Positions 48,342 through 62,122 are shown, counted from the stretch's first letter. The stretch is DNA of 64,000 nt from Enterococcus malodoratus ATCC 43197 (GCF_000407185.1 NZ_KE136483.1:620001-684000); one strand, 5' to 3'. Numbers and translations are program-made. Notes: generated by a model not told the origin, from the sequence alone.

Positions 48342-49856
48342 TTATTTTAATTGTCCGCGTTCACGGTACCATTGGTCTGGCTGCCAAGCCCATTCGTGTC
48401 CGTTCTTGGCTAAAAGATCAAAGGCACATTGTGGTCCCATTGTCCCAGCTGAATAATTTGGGAAACCTGGTGTCGTTTGGTCCCAAGTGTTACGAATTCG
48501 GTCAACGATCTCCCATGAGTTTGCTACTTCGTCCCAGTGAGAGAAATTGGTGCCGTCACCATTTAAGGCATCTAACAATAATTTTTCGTAAGCTTCAGGA
48601 CTGTTTTCAGTCACTTCAGCACTTTGACGGAAATCTAATTTTACTGGCTCAGTGTTGAAGCCCTGACCAATTTTCTTTCCATTTAAAGTTAGCGAAAAGC
48701 CTTCTGTTGGTTGAATGTAGATCGTCAAAATGTTTTGTGGCAACTCTTCACCATCGGCTACCTCTTGTTCAAAGTTGAAGACATTTACTGGAACTTGTTT
48801 AAAGACGATATTAATACGTGTACCTTTTTCAGTCATTCGCTTACCCGTCCGAACATAGAAGGGAACGCCAGACCAGCGGAAATTATCGATCAAGAATTTT
48901 CCAGCAACGAAAGTTTCCATCAAGGAATCTTCTGCGACATTTGGCTCGTCATGATAGGCAATAAATTGTTTATCATCTAACGCGCCAGCGTCATATTGAC
49001 CACGAACGAAATTCTGCAAAACTTCTTCAGAATCATAGCGGCGAATTGCTTGTAAAACTTTAACCTTTTCTTCGCGGATCGATTTATTTGAGAACGAGGT
49101 CGGTACTTCCATCGCTAATAAAGCAACGACTTGCAGGATATGATTTTGGACCATATCTTTTAGCGCACCACTGTTTTCATAATACCCTCCGCGATCTTCA
49201 ACACCTAATGCTTCAGAGAAAGTGATCTGAACATTTTCGATATAGCGGTTATTCCAAAGGGATTCGAAGATATTATTAGCAAAACGAATGACGGAAATAT
49301 TTTGAATCATTTCTTTGCCTAAATAGTGATCGATTCGGAAAATATCTTGTTCCGGAAAAACATTTCGAATTTGATTATTCAACTCATTGGCTGAATCATA
49401 ATCAAAGCCAAACGGTTTTTCAATCACCAAACGGTTGTATCCCGTTGTTGTCAAAATTTCCTGAGACTTCAGATGATTGACGATGGTACCGAAAAATTGA
49501 GGTGCCATGGCCAAGTAATAAACCCGATTGCCTTGCAACGAATATTTTTCATCTAATTGATCCGCTAGTTCTTTCAGCTGATCATAATGTTCTGTGTCAT
49601 TCACGTTGTGGGAAAGATAATAGAAGTGATTAGAAAATTCTTGCGCTTCTTCCTCAGTTGCGTTTAAGTCTTTGATGGTCTCACGAACGATTTCTCGGTA
49701 GTGATCGTCGCTCCATGGCCGTCTAGCGGTCCCAATCACAGCAAAGTGTTGTGCTAAGTTGCCCTTTTTATATAAACGAAACAACGAAGGGTAAAGTTTT
49801 CGTTTCGCTAAGTCGCCGGTTCCACCAAAAATGGTGAATAATGCTGCCTGTTCCAT
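48342..49856 (-). CDS. zwf: Glucose-6-phosphate 1-dehydrogenase
   Basis: A 504-residue enzyme. The NADP loop FTIFGGTGDLAKRKLYPSLFRLY is at the start. EKPFG, the active-site RIDHYLGKE (substrate Asp-His) and SGALKDMVQNHILQ follow. It oxidises glucose-6-phosphate to 6-phosphogluconolactone and supplies NADPH. ATG 49856 is preferred, 8 nt after AGGAG; the in-frame GTG at 49865 overlaps that site. The 5' region carries a 53-bp direct repeat. Confidence 0.96.
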   Translation of the reverse strand: MEQAALFTIFGGTGDLAKRKLYPSLFRLYKKGNLAQHFAVIGTARRPWSDDHYREIVRETIKDLNATEEEAQEFSNHFYYLSHNVNDTEHYDQLKELADQLDEKYSLQGNRVYYLAMAPQFFGTIVNHLKSQEILTTTGYNRLVIEKPFGFDYDSANELNNQIRNVFPEQDIFRIDHYLGKEMIQNISVIRFANNIFESLWNNRYIENVQITFSEALGVEDRGGYYENSGALKDMVQNHILQVVALLAMEVPTSFSNKSIREEKVKVLQAIRRYDSEEVLQNFVRGQYDAGALDDKQFIAYHDEPNVAEDSLMETFVAGKFLIDNFRWSGVPFYVRTGKRMTEKGTRINIVFKQVPVNVFNFEQEVADGEELPQNILTIYIQPTEGFSLTLNGKKIGQGFNTEPVKLDFRQSAEVTENSPEAYEKLLLDALNGDGTNFSHWDEVANSWEIVDRIRNTWDQTTPGFPNYSAGTMGPQCAFDLLAKNGHEWAWQPDQWYRERGQLK

Positions 49857-49865
49857 ACAATTCAC

Positions 49866-49918
49866 TCCTAGTTCGATTTAATGAATTTATTTTTCTGAAG
49901 AGAAAAATAAGTTTGATG
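49866..49918. repeat. 53-bp direct repeat, copy 1, in the zwf leader
   Basis: This copy includes the zwf ribosome site. Inside it, TTATTTTTCT and AGAAAAATAA form a perfect inverted repeat with a 4-base spacer. It matches copy 2 at 50021-50075 with one 2-base difference. Confidence 0.85.
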
Positions 49919-50020
49919 CTCCCCACGTATACCATCCAACTAAGAGTGTAGCCCCAAAAGTTGAAAAAATCCAAATTTAAGCATGCATAACTGCATTCAC
50001 TGCGAAAAGTTGGACTGGCA
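49919..50020. other. About 100-bp segment between the zwf-leader repeats
   Basis: No gene is seen here. Its ends read ATGC/GCAT and CCAAC-type words occur near both sides (ATGCTCC... and ...AGTTGGACTGGCAT). This could be a small insertion or a recombined repeat, which cannot be settled by reading. Confidence 0.4.
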
Positions 50021-50075
50021 TCCTAGTTCGATTTAATGAATTTATTTTTCTGAAGAGAGAAAAATAAGTTTGATG
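50021..50075. repeat. 55-bp direct repeat, copy 2, after the DtxR-type gene
   Basis: Same sequence as copy 1, with two extra bases in the spacer of the internal inverted repeat TTATTTTTCT/AGAAAAATAA (6-base spacer). It lies 14 bases beyond the stop of the regulator at 50090. Confidence 0.85.
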
Positions 50076-50089
50076 GTTATTTGTCGTTC

Positions 50090-50737
50090 CTACAACGAAT
50101 CAACAAAAATGGTTGACGCTGCTTTATAACTAATTGAAACCTCTTTTTGGTCATTTTGTAAAGTAATTGGTCCTTCATAGGCAGCAATATTTGTGATTGT
50201 GTATTCTTCGTGGATCTTAACGCCAAGGTCCATCAAGTAATCAAGCAGGTCTTTTTCGTCTAAGACGCGAGCGATCCGGATGTTTGTTCCTTCTGGATAG
50301 CTTGCCAAAGTCTGACGATCTTTTTCATGGACGATTTGATCTTCTTGCGGGATCATGCCGCCGTGCGGGCAAAAGGTTGGATGATTCAAGTACGTATCCA
50401 ATTTTTGTTCAAGTTGTGTAGATGTCACATGCTCTAATACTTCTGCTTCATCATGGACTTCATTCCATGAATAGCCGAGATGATCAACTAGGAATACTTC
50501 CCATAAACGGTGCTTGCGCACGAGGGTGCTGGCTTTTTCTAAACCAGCCGGTGTTAGTTGTACGCCTTGATAAGGGGAGTGTTCAACAAGTCCTTCCTTA
50601 ACAAGCTTATTAATCATTTCGCTGACAGAAGCTCCAGAAATGGACAAACCAGCGACGATTTTTTTATTACTAACTTTTTCTTTGTCGCCACCTAATTCTA
50701 ATATTAATTTTAAGTAATCTTCGCGATTCGGTGTCAT
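50090..50737 (-). CDS. DtxR/MntR-family metal-dependent transcriptional regulator
   Basis: A 215-residue regulator. The N-terminal HTH (about 1-65) has EDYLKLILELGG and LSISGASVSEMINKLVKEGLVEHSPYQGVQLTPAG. The metal-binding dimerisation domain (about 70-140) holds RKHRLWEVFLVDHLGYSWNEVHDEAEVLEHVTS. A C-terminal FeoA/SH3-like part (about 150-215) follows. This is a three-domain form, as in enterococcal EfaR-like or DtxR proteins. The metal, Mn or Fe, cannot be decided by reading. It is divergent from gltB, with 216 bases between the start codons. Confidence 0.88.
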   Translation of the reverse strand: MTPNREDYLKLILELGGDKEKVSNKKIVAGLSISGASVSEMINKLVKEGLVEHSPYQGVQLTPAGLEKASTLVRKHRLWEVFLVDHLGYSWNEVHDEAEVLEHVTSTQLEQKLDTYLNHPTFCPHGGMIPQEDQIVHEKDRQTLASYPEGTNIRIARVLDEKDLLDYLMDLGVKIHEEYTITNIAAYEGPITLQNDQKEVSISYKAASTIFVDSL

Positions 50738-50877
50738 TGATGTTCATCCTTTCATAACGAAGCATATCAGATTAAGTTTACCAAATAAATCCCATTTTTT
50801 CCATTTGATTGGACTTTTCTTTTTAAAGAAATGAATCGGTAATAACAAAGGTAATTAAAAAAATATTCTAAGAACAC

Positions 50878-50906
50878 TTGCCTATTTTTTTAAAAAAAGG
50901 TAGTAT
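50878..50906 (+). promoter_or_regulatory. Promoter of gltBD with a near-palindromic spacer
   Basis: TTGCCT (50878-50883), 17 bases, then TAGTAT (50901-50906). The spacer is a run of T then A (CCTATTTTTTTAAAAAAAGG, 50881-50900), nearly palindromic, which could bend DNA or be an operator. The start codon is about 48 bases on. Confidence 0.6.
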
Positions 50907-50953
50907 ATTAAAAATAAATGAGAATTGTCAAACTATTTAAAGGATTGATGTCA

Positions 50954-55444
<4,491 letters not shown>

Positions 55445-55445
55445 C

Positions 55446-56882
55446 ATGGCAGATCCATTTGGCTTTTTAAAATATCCGCGTAAGGACAATCCTTATCGAC
55501 CAGTCGATGAACGAGTTCAGGATTGGGAAGAATTACAAACGCCGCTTAGTCTCGAGGAACGCAAAGAACAAGCAGCTCGCTGTATGAACTGTGGCATTCC
55601 ATTTTGCCATACTGGTATTTTTTACGGTGGTAAACGAGCAGTCTCAGGTTGTCCTAATGACAACCTGATTCCTGAATGGAACGATTTTGTTTTCCGCGGT
55701 GATTTTAAGAACGCATTTGATCGCTTGGCGAAAACCAACCCATTACCAGAAATGACGGGTCGAGTGTGTCCAGCACCGTGCGAGAAATCTTGTACTGAAG
55801 GATTAAACGGTTCAGGTGTAGCAATTCATGATAATGAACGCTTTATTATCGATAATGCCTTTGAAAACGACTGGGTCAAAGCAGACGGGCTGCCGAATGA
55901 ACGGACAGACTTTAAAGTGGCGATCATCGGTTCGGGTCCGGCTGGTCTTTCCGCGGCATGGCGCTTAAATCAACTAGGACATCAGGTAACAGTTTACGAA
56001 CGTAGTGATCGTGCCGGCGGCCTGTTGATGTATGGGATTCCTAATATGAAATTGGATAAAGAAATCGTTCAGCGTCGAATCGATGTGATGGAGGAAGTCG
56101 GTATCACCTTCGTTTTGAATACTGAGGTTGGAGTAGATATCACGGCAAATGAATTACAAGATCGTTATGATCGGGTCGTTATTGCTAGTGGTGCCAGTGT
56201 TCCTCGTGATTTAAAAATTAATGGACGTGAGTTGCATGGCATTCAGTTTGCGGTGGACTATTTAACTGACTGTACCAAAGAGGTCTTGCAGCATGGGAAA
56301 AAGGTAGTCGATAAAAAATTAGCAGGAAAGCATGTGATCGTGATCGGCGGGGGAGATACAGGGAACGACTGTATTGGTTCTGCGATTCGCCAAGGTGCTG
56401 CTTCTGTTAAACAATTGGAGATTACCCCTCAATTACCGGCAAGTCGTACAGACAATAATCCGTGGCCAGAATATTCGATGATTAATCGTCAAGGGTACGG
56501 ACAAGCAGAGGGTGCTGTGGGAAATCCGGAATTAACAGCCTATAACACCTCGACAACAGCTTTTATTGGTGCTGAACGGGGTCAAGTGATTGCGATTGAA
56601 ACAACGGAAGTCGATAATCGGTTCCAGCCAATCAAGGGAACTGAGAAAACGTTAAAAGCCGATTTAGTTCTATTGGCGATGGGCTTCACAGGAGCCGAGA
56701 AGAATTTATTAGATGCTTTCAATGTACAAGAGATTTATGAAGATTACACCACGAATAATGAAAAAGTTTATGTAGCTGGGGATGCCAGACGGGGGCCAAG
56801 TCTTGTGATTTGGGGAATTCGCGAAGGACGAAAAGCTGCAGAAAATGTGGATCAACTGTTGCGATCATTGATTCATCAATAA
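55446..56882 (+). CDS. gltD: Glutamate synthase small subunit
   Basis: A 478-residue FAD/NAD(P)H protein. The N-terminal [4Fe-4S] part has RCMNCGIPFC and CPAPCEKSC; the FAD loop VAIIGSGPAGLSAAWRLNQLG and the NADPH loop VIVIGGGDTGNDC follow, ending VYVAGDARRGPSLVIWGIREGR. It delivers electrons from NAD(P)H to GltB. ATG 55446 is two bases after the gltB stop, with AAAGGGG upstream; the overlapping GTG 55437 is too close to it. Confidence 0.96.
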   Translation: MADPFGFLKYPRKDNPYRPVDERVQDWEELQTPLSLEERKEQAARCMNCGIPFCHTGIFYGGKRAVSGCPNDNLIPEWNDFVFRGDFKNAFDRLAKTNPLPEMTGRVCPAPCEKSCTEGLNGSGVAIHDNERFIIDNAFENDWVKADGLPNERTDFKVAIIGSGPAGLSAAWRLNQLGHQVTVYERSDRAGGLLMYGIPNMKLDKEIVQRRIDVMEEVGITFVLNTEVGVDITANELQDRYDRVVIASGASVPRDLKINGRELHGIQFAVDYLTDCTKEVLQHGKKVVDKKLAGKHVIVIGGGDTGNDCIGSAIRQGAASVKQLEITPQLPASRTDNNPWPEYSMINRQGYGQAEGAVGNPELTAYNTSTTAFIGAERGQVIAIETTEVDNRFQPIKGTEKTLKADLVLLAMGFTGAEKNLLDAFNVQEIYEDYTTNNEKVYVAGDARRGPSLVIWGIREGRKAAENVDQLLRSLIHQ

Positions 56883-56916
56883 AAAAACGGATGCCAAAGT
56901 TCTGGCATCCGTTTTT
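56883..56916. terminator. Bidirectional terminator between gltD and the DUF4828 gene
   Basis: AAAAACGGATGCCA and TGGCATCCGTTTTT form a perfect stem with a 6-base loop and T-runs both ways. It serves gltD and the convergent gene at 56918. Confidence 0.93.
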
Positions 56917-56917
56917 G

Positions 56918-57274
56918 CTATTTTTTTACAGGAATAATGGGTAGTGATACATCGTCCAATTCGTCATAAAGGGTATCGGGTGTCCCATTTTTTGTTTTGA
57001 TCAATAAATGATAGCCGTATTGATCTTGAATCGCTAGTTTTTGCTCACTTAGCTCAATGAGCTGGTAGATGATGGCGCTGCCATCTAGAATAATTGAAAG
57101 ATCCGGGTAAATCGTAATGGTGTGATGTCTGTGTTCTTTCGGATGAGTGAACTCCCAAGAACCGACATAAATGCTATTTAGGTCCTTCGCTTCACGTTTG
57201 CGAACAAATTTTGAACTCACTGCTGCCACACCGAGCGACGTCGCGCTGAGGAAGACGGGCCATTTCAATCTCAT
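56918..57274 (-). CDS. DUF4828-family protein
   Basis: A 118-residue protein with an N-terminal hydrophobic segment (about 4-20) that can be a signal anchor, then a small beta-rich domain with YVGSWEFTHPKEHRHHTITIYPDLSIILDG, the DUF4828 pattern of lactic acid bacteria. ATG 57274 is 7 nt after AAAGGAG; the preceding TTG at 57277 is less likely. Function is unknown. It is convergent with gltBD. Confidence 0.75.
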   Translation of the reverse strand: MRLKWPVFLSATSLGVAAVSSKFVRKREAKDLNSIYVGSWEFTHPKEHRHHTITIYPDLSIILDGSAIIYQLIELSEQKLAIQDQYGYHLLIKTKNGTPDTLYDELDDVSLPIIPVKK

Positions 57275-57428
57275 CAAAAAACTCCTTTCTCAATTTAACG
57301 GATACAATTTTCAAAAAAACAGTGTTTTTTCGAGCCGAAGGGCTTTTCCGTTAAATATCCTTCACCTAGTCCTATTTAGGGATAATCAACTTTCTCCGAA
57401 GAAACTGAAAAAGCATTACTGAAATCCT

Positions 57429-57457
57429 TTCACACAGGCTTTGTTATACTATATAAT
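57429..57457 (+). promoter_or_regulatory. Promoter of sfsA
   Basis: TTCACA (57429-57434), a 17-base spacer and TATAAT (57452-57457), 68 bases upstream of the sfsA start. The remaining 57278-57428 shows no gene. Confidence 0.75.
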
Positions 57458-57524
57458 AAAGTCTGTCATCTTTCCATCAGGCTTAAGGACTATTTAACTT
57501 TTTTTAGAAGGATTTTGATAAAAA

Positions 57525-58256
57525 ATGAAGTATTCAGCAATTCACTTGGCTATTTTTATTGAAAGAAGCAATCGGTTTATCGCTCGCTGTCGATTAGTGG
57601 AGACAGGCGAAGAAATTATTACCCATGTAAAAAACACAGGACGTAGCAAAGAATTACTACTGCCTGATACCCTGGTGTCTGTAAATCATCAGCCATCAGA
57701 AAAACGCAAAACGGCTTATGATTTGATCGCGGTCAAAAAAGGGGAGATGTGGATCAATATTGATTCGCAAATACCAAATGCACTAGTAGCTGAGGGGATT
57801 TTAGCTGGCAAGGTTCAATTACCAGATTTAAAAGGCTCAATTAATTATTTAAAACGAGAATACACCTTTGAACATTCGAAATTCGATATTTATTTTGAAA
57901 CGGATCAGCAGGAAAAAGGATTCGTAGAAGTGAAGGGTATGACATTGGAAAATCACGGGATAGGTGCTTTTCCTGATGCACCGACAGTGAGAGGACTGAA
58001 ACATGTAGAAGAACTGCGATTAGCCCAAACCATGGGCTATCACTGTTATGTCTTATTCGTAGTACAATTTCCGGTGATTTCAGCAGCCACGATACACCGT
58101 GAGATGCAGCCAGCGCTTTATGAAGCAGTGGGTAAGGCTGAGGCAGACGGCGTACGGATTTTAGCGTATAATTGTGAGGTAGATCAGGAGACTATTTCGA
58201 TCAAAGAGGCTGTTCCCTTTGATTTGAAACAAAAATTTATTGATCCAAATCAATGA
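57525..58256 (+). CDS. sfsA: SfsA-family DNA/RNA nuclease
   Basis: A 243-residue SfsA. An OB-like N-terminal part (about 1-75, with NRFIARCRLVETGEEIITHVKNTGRSKELLLPDT) precedes the PD-(D/E)XK nuclease core with SKFDIYFETDQQEKGFVEVKGMTLE, where Asp, Glu and Lys are the metal ligands, then FPDAPTVRGLKHVEEL. It was named for sugar fermentation stimulation in E. coli; its role is not settled. It overlaps the ribosome site of the next gene. Confidence 0.92.
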   Translation: MKYSAIHLAIFIERSNRFIARCRLVETGEEIITHVKNTGRSKELLLPDTLVSVNHQPSEKRKTAYDLIAVKKGEMWINIDSQIPNALVAEGILAGKVQLPDLKGSINYLKREYTFEHSKFDIYFETDQQEKGFVEVKGMTLENHGIGAFPDAPTVRGLKHVEELRLAQTMGYHCYVLFVVQFPVISAATIHREMQPALYEAVGKAEADGVRILAYNCEVDQETISIKEAVPFDLKQKFIDPNQ

Positions 58257-58270
58257 AAGGCGGAAAAAGC

Positions 58271-59272
58271 ATGATTAATTTAGGTATCATCGGCACAAAT
58301 TGGATCACCGATCAATTTGTTCAAGCAGCACATGAAACAGGGAGTTACCAGTTAGCCGCAATTTATTCACGACGTTTAGAGACGGCACAAAAGTTTGGTG
58401 AAAAATATGGTGATGTTGAATATGCGACAAATCTGGATACTTTTTTCGGTATCGAACATTTGAATACAGTCTACATTGCTTCACCAAACAGCTTGCATTT
58501 TGAACAAGCGAAGCAAGGAATTTTAGCTGGAAAAAATGTTATCGTAGAAAAGCCGGCCTTTTCAACACCTAAGGAAATGGATGAAATTATTGAACTAGCG
58601 AATCAGAAAAAGGTCTTTTTCTTTGAAGCAGCCCGTAATATTCATGAGAAAGCCTTCAAAGTAGTAGCTGATTTTCTACCGATGAAGGACCAGATCATTG
58701 GTGCGGACTTCAGTTTTATGAAATACTCTTCACGCTATGATCAAGTGTTGGATGGTCAAGAACCCAATATTTTTTCACCTCATTTTTCAGGAGGAGCATT
58801 AGCGGACTTAGGCGTATATCCAATCTATGCCGCCTTGGCTTGGTTTGGTATGCCGAAAGAAAGCATTTATTTTGGACAAAAAATTTCGACCGGTGTTGAT
58901 GGAATTGGAACGGGTATTTTGCGTTATGAAAATTTTGACATCACTATTCGAACAGGCAAGATCGGTGACAGTTTCCAACAATCAGAAATTTATCTGGCAA
59001 ATGGAACGCTGGTACTGAATGCAGTCAATTCGATCGATGAGGCAATTTTCCATGATCGTAATCATCAACGCAGAGAAAAACTAAACGTTCATCAATTGGA
59101 AAATCCGATGGTGGAAGAAGCAGCAGAGTTTGCACAAGTAATCTTAAATCCAACCGATCGCAAGTTAGGTACCGATTATGAAGCGTGGGTTGAATTGTCC
59201 CGTAACGTGAACCAAGTAATTTATGATATGCGAAAAAGTGCGGGCATTATTTTTGATGCCGACGAGAAATAG
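58271..59272 (+). CDS. Gfo/Idh/MocA-family oxidoreductase
   Basis: A 333-residue protein. The N-terminal Rossmann fold has LGIIGTNWITDQFVQAA and YIASPNSLHFEQAKQGILAGKNVIVEKPAFS, where EKP holds the catalytic Lys. The C-terminal alpha/beta domain has GGALADLGVYPIYAALAWFG. It should oxidise or reduce a sugar or related alcohol with NAD(P); the substrate is not evident. ATG 58271 follows AAAGGCGGA. The frame from 58253 overlaps sfsA and is less likely. Confidence 0.85.
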   Translation: MINLGIIGTNWITDQFVQAAHETGSYQLAAIYSRRLETAQKFGEKYGDVEYATNLDTFFGIEHLNTVYIASPNSLHFEQAKQGILAGKNVIVEKPAFSTPKEMDEIIELANQKKVFFFEAARNIHEKAFKVVADFLPMKDQIIGADFSFMKYSSRYDQVLDGQEPNIFSPHFSGGALADLGVYPIYAALAWFGMPKESIYFGQKISTGVDGIGTGILRYENFDITIRTGKIGDSFQQSEIYLANGTLVLNAVNSIDEAIFHDRNHQRREKLNVHQLENPMVEEAAEFAQVILNPTDRKLGTDYEAWVELSRNVNQVIYDMRKSAGIIFDADEK

Positions 59273-59280
59273 AGGAAATT

Positions 59281-60459
59281 ATGAATAATCAGGATTTTGT
59301 CCCATTTTTACAAGAAAATTGGAACGAGGCAGGCTTTCAAAAACCTGCATTGATCCAATCAAAAGTATATACACCAATTATCGAAGGCGCCAATCTTGTT
59401 GGGATTGCTCCGACCGGCAGCGGCAAAACGCTGGCTTATTTATTGCCGCTAATCAATCAACTTGAGGCAGGTAAGCCTAGTCAGGTTTTAATCTTAACTT
59501 CTTCACAGGAATTGGCGATGCAAGTGGTTGAAGTGGCTCGTAAGTGGTTGGCTGGTTCAGGCATGAAAGTACAGCCTTTGATTGGTGGCGCCAATGTAAA
59601 ACGGCAACAAGACGCACTAAAGAAAAAACCAGAACTATTGATTGGTACTCCAGGCCGTGTCTTAGAATTAATCACAGCTAAAAAAATCAAAACACCAAAC
59701 ATCAAAACCTTGGTCTTTGATGAGGTCGATCAACTAATTCAAGGGCAAAGTCTGCAACTGATTCAAAAAATTCTGAAAGCCAGCGATAACGACGCTCAGC
59801 ATCTATATTTTTCTGCCACGGCGGATACTGTTTTAGATGAATTGAATAATTTTGAATCTGATTTATTGGTAATAGATGTTTCAAAGGAAGACGATAGCCA
59901 AGGTGAGGTACAGCATTTCTATTTGGAAACCAGCGATCGAAAAAAAGTCGACCAATTACGCCGTCTGCTGAATCTGCCTGCTTTTTGGGGAATGATTTTC
60001 TTTAATCAGTTAAGCGATATGGGAAGTGCCGAGGAAAAATTACTTTTCCATCATTTACCGGTTGTGAGTCTTGCGTCAGATCAATCAAAAATGTCTCGTA
60101 AAAGTGCGATCGAACAATTCAAAAAGCATCAAGCGTTAGGGTTGTTGACGACAGATTTAGCCAGTCGCGGATTAGACATTGAGTCTTTGCCATTTGTGAT
60201 TAATGCGAATGTTCCATTGAGTGAAGAGAGCTACCTGCACCGTGCAGGACGCGTAGGACGAATGGGGAAAACGGGAGTGGTGATTACTTTTGTCACACCA
60301 CAAGAAAAAACGGATTTAACTAAAATAGCTAAGAAACTTAATTTGACGTTAGCACCGATCTATTTATTCGGAGGAGAATTACTAACGGAAGAACCGATAA
60401 AGCAAAGTGATCCCAAAAAGAAGAAAAGCAAAAAGAGTAAAGGGAAAAGACGTAAATAA
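59281..60459 (+). CDS. DEAD-box RNA helicase
   Basis: A 392-residue helicase. Motif I is APTGSGKTLAY, Ib is TPGRVLEL, II is DEVD (rather than DEAD), III is SAT, and VI is HRAGRVGRMGKTG. A highly basic tail (KKKKSKKSKGKRRK) may bind RNA. Such enzymes act in ribosome assembly or mRNA decay; a single role cannot be assigned. ATG 59281 follows AGAGGAAA, eight bases after the oxidoreductase stop. Confidence 0.92.
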   Translation: MNNQDFVPFLQENWNEAGFQKPALIQSKVYTPIIEGANLVGIAPTGSGKTLAYLLPLINQLEAGKPSQVLILTSSQELAMQVVEVARKWLAGSGMKVQPLIGGANVKRQQDALKKKPELLIGTPGRVLELITAKKIKTPNIKTLVFDEVDQLIQGQSLQLIQKILKASDNDAQHLYFSATADTVLDELNNFESDLLVIDVSKEDDSQGEVQHFYLETSDRKKVDQLRRLLNLPAFWGMIFFNQLSDMGSAEEKLLFHHLPVVSLASDQSKMSRKSAIEQFKKHQALGLLTTDLASRGLDIESLPFVINANVPLSEESYLHRAGRVGRMGKTGVVITFVTPQEKTDLTKIAKKLNLTLAPIYLFGGELLTEEPIKQSDPKKKKSKKSKGKRRK

Positions 60460-60476
60460 GTCTTTTCTTTTTTTTT
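60444..60476 (+). terminator. Terminator at the end of the helicase gene
   Basis: GAAAAGAC (60444-60451) and GTCTTTTC (60460-60467) form an 8-bp stem whose loop holds the stop codon, followed by a long T-run. Confidence 0.9.
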
Positions 60477-60611
60477 AGTAGATTAATCGAGTCCATCATG
60501 AACGAAAATGATTTGAATTCTTAGATGAGAAAAATTCATTAATTAGTAACAATTGACGAGCGCTTTCTTTTCTTTATTTCGGCTAACTTCATTAAATTTA
60601 AGTTAGCCATC

Positions 60612-60640
60612 TTGCTAAAATAAGTTAAAATCGCTACAAT
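60612..60640 (+). promoter_or_regulatory. Promoter of tRNA-Arg
   Basis: TTGCTA (60612-60617), 17 bases, TACAAT (60635-60640), 11 bases before the mature tRNA 5' end. Confidence 0.8.
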
Positions 60641-60651
60641 GATATAGGCAT

Positions 60652-60725
<74 letters not shown>

Positions 60726-60726
60726 T

Positions 60727-60764
60727 AAAATACCCACTTAGAAAATTTTCTAAGTGGGTATTTT
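60727..60764. terminator. Bidirectional terminator between tRNA-Arg and the M29 peptidase gene
   Basis: AAAATACCCACTTAG and CTAAGTGGGTATTTT lie in a fully palindromic 38-base stretch, with T-runs on both strands. Confidence 0.93.
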
Positions 60765-60772
60765 TGATTTCA

Positions 60773-62011
60773 TTAAGCCCAATCACCATTTCTGAAGATA
60801 GGGACTTTAGTTCCATCTTTACGAATGCCGTCGATATCCATCTGTGCAGATCCCACCATGAAATCAACATGGGTTTGGCTGCTATTTAGACCAGCATCAG
60901 CTAATTCCGTTTTAGACATTTCAGTTCCGCCCTCAACGCTGAAAGGATAAGCGGCACCAAGTGCTAAGTGGTTCGACGCATTTTCATCAAAAAGCGTATT
61001 AAAGAATGTAATTCCCGATTGAGAGATAGGTGAAGGATCTGGGACTAAGGCAACTTCTCCCAGATGTTTGGCGCCTTCGTCGATATCTAATAATGAGGCC
61101 AAGACATCGGCACCATCTTTCGCAGAAAACTCCACAACTTTTCCATCTTTAAAAGTGAATTTCATTTCGTTTAGGGTTGTTCCAGCATAACTCAATGGTT
61201 TTGTACTAGTAATGACGCCATCAACGCGATTGCGATCGGGTGCAGTGAAGACTTCTTCTGTCGGCATGTTAGCCATAAACTCTTTGCCATCTGCAGCAAA
61301 ACTGCCAGCGCCTTCCCAAACATGATTTTCTGGTAAACCAATCACGATATCTGTGCCAGGAGCAGTGTAATGAAGGGCATAAAATTGTTCTTTGTTTAAA
61401 CGTTCAGCTTGTTCACGCATCGTTGCGTCGTGTTTTTCCCAAGCCTTGATGGGATCATCTGCATAAATGCGTGTGGTCTTGAAGATTTCATCCCAAAGTT
61501 TATCAACCTGTTCTTCTGTTGATGTTAGTTCAGGAAAAACCTTCTGTGCCCAAGCGGGACTAGAAGCGGCTACGACTGTCCAACGCAATTTGTTCGATTG
61601 CGTGGCCTCCATTATGGCTTGCAAGGCTTTTCCTCGTGCTGATTGGAAGGCAGCTACGCGCTTTGTATCTACGCCCAACAAGGCATCTGGATTTTGCGAA
61701 ACAATGCTGATTCGAGTTACGCGTTTTTCAGCAAACGTATTTGCCTCATCCACCTTATAGGCGGGAACTTCATTGATCCGATCGTCTGCGGCATGGCTCA
61801 AAAACTCTCGTTGGATTTCGTCATCATTCCACTGAACGATAACCTCTGCGGCACCTAATTGGTAAGCTTCCTTTGTGACAAGTCGGGCCAAGGGTGCTTG
61901 TTCAACACTGGCATAAACGACAACTGTGTCTTCTTTTTGGACATTTACACCAACGGTTGCAATCAAGTGAGCGTATTTTTTTAACAATGTATCAAAATTA
62001 GGTAAGACCAT
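60773..62011 (-). CDS. pepS: Aminopeptidase, M29 family (PepS/AmpS)
   Basis: A 412-residue metallopeptidase. Family marks include GTDIVIGLPENHVWEGA, NMPTEEVFTAPDRNRVDG with the metal-binding Glu, LGEVALVPDPSPIS, TLFDENASNHLALGAAYPF with His and Tyr, and THVDFMVGS with His and Asp. It removes N-terminal residues in the cytoplasm, with two metal ions. The usual length is about 410 residues. The ATG is at 62011, preceded by GGAGGGATAGGA. Confidence 0.94.
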   Translation of the reverse strand: MVLPNFDTLLKKYAHLIATVGVNVQKEDTVVVYASVEQAPLARLVTKEAYQLGAAEVIVQWNDDEIQREFLSHAADDRINEVPAYKVDEANTFAEKRVTRISIVSQNPDALLGVDTKRVAAFQSARGKALQAIMEATQSNKLRWTVVAASSPAWAQKVFPELTSTEEQVDKLWDEIFKTTRIYADDPIKAWEKHDATMREQAERLNKEQFYALHYTAPGTDIVIGLPENHVWEGAGSFAADGKEFMANMPTEEVFTAPDRNRVDGVITSTKPLSYAGTTLNEMKFTFKDGKVVEFSAKDGADVLASLLDIDEGAKHLGEVALVPDPSPISQSGITFFNTLFDENASNHLALGAAYPFSVEGGTEMSKTELADAGLNSSQTHVDFMVGSAQMDIDGIRKDGTKVPIFRNGDWA

Positions 62012-62077
62012 TCCTATCCCTCCGTTTCGTTAATCTCATTCTAGCATTTCTTAGATTTTCTCAAAAGAAAATGCGTT

Positions 62078-62111
62078 CAAAAAAAGATGCACCAAATAGT
62101 CTTGGTACATC
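62078..62111 (-). terminator. Terminator of the flavodoxin gene
   Basis: On the minus strand GATGTACCAA and TTGGTGCATC form a 10-bp stem with one G-U-type mismatch, followed by TTTTTTT. Confidence 0.85.
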
Positions 62112-62122
62112 CTTGAGCTAAA

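Noticed and set aside
59281-60459. DEVD helicase as a catalytic defect
   Set aside because: Motif II variants with the acidic pair DE kept are common; the other motifs are intact, so this is ordinary variation.
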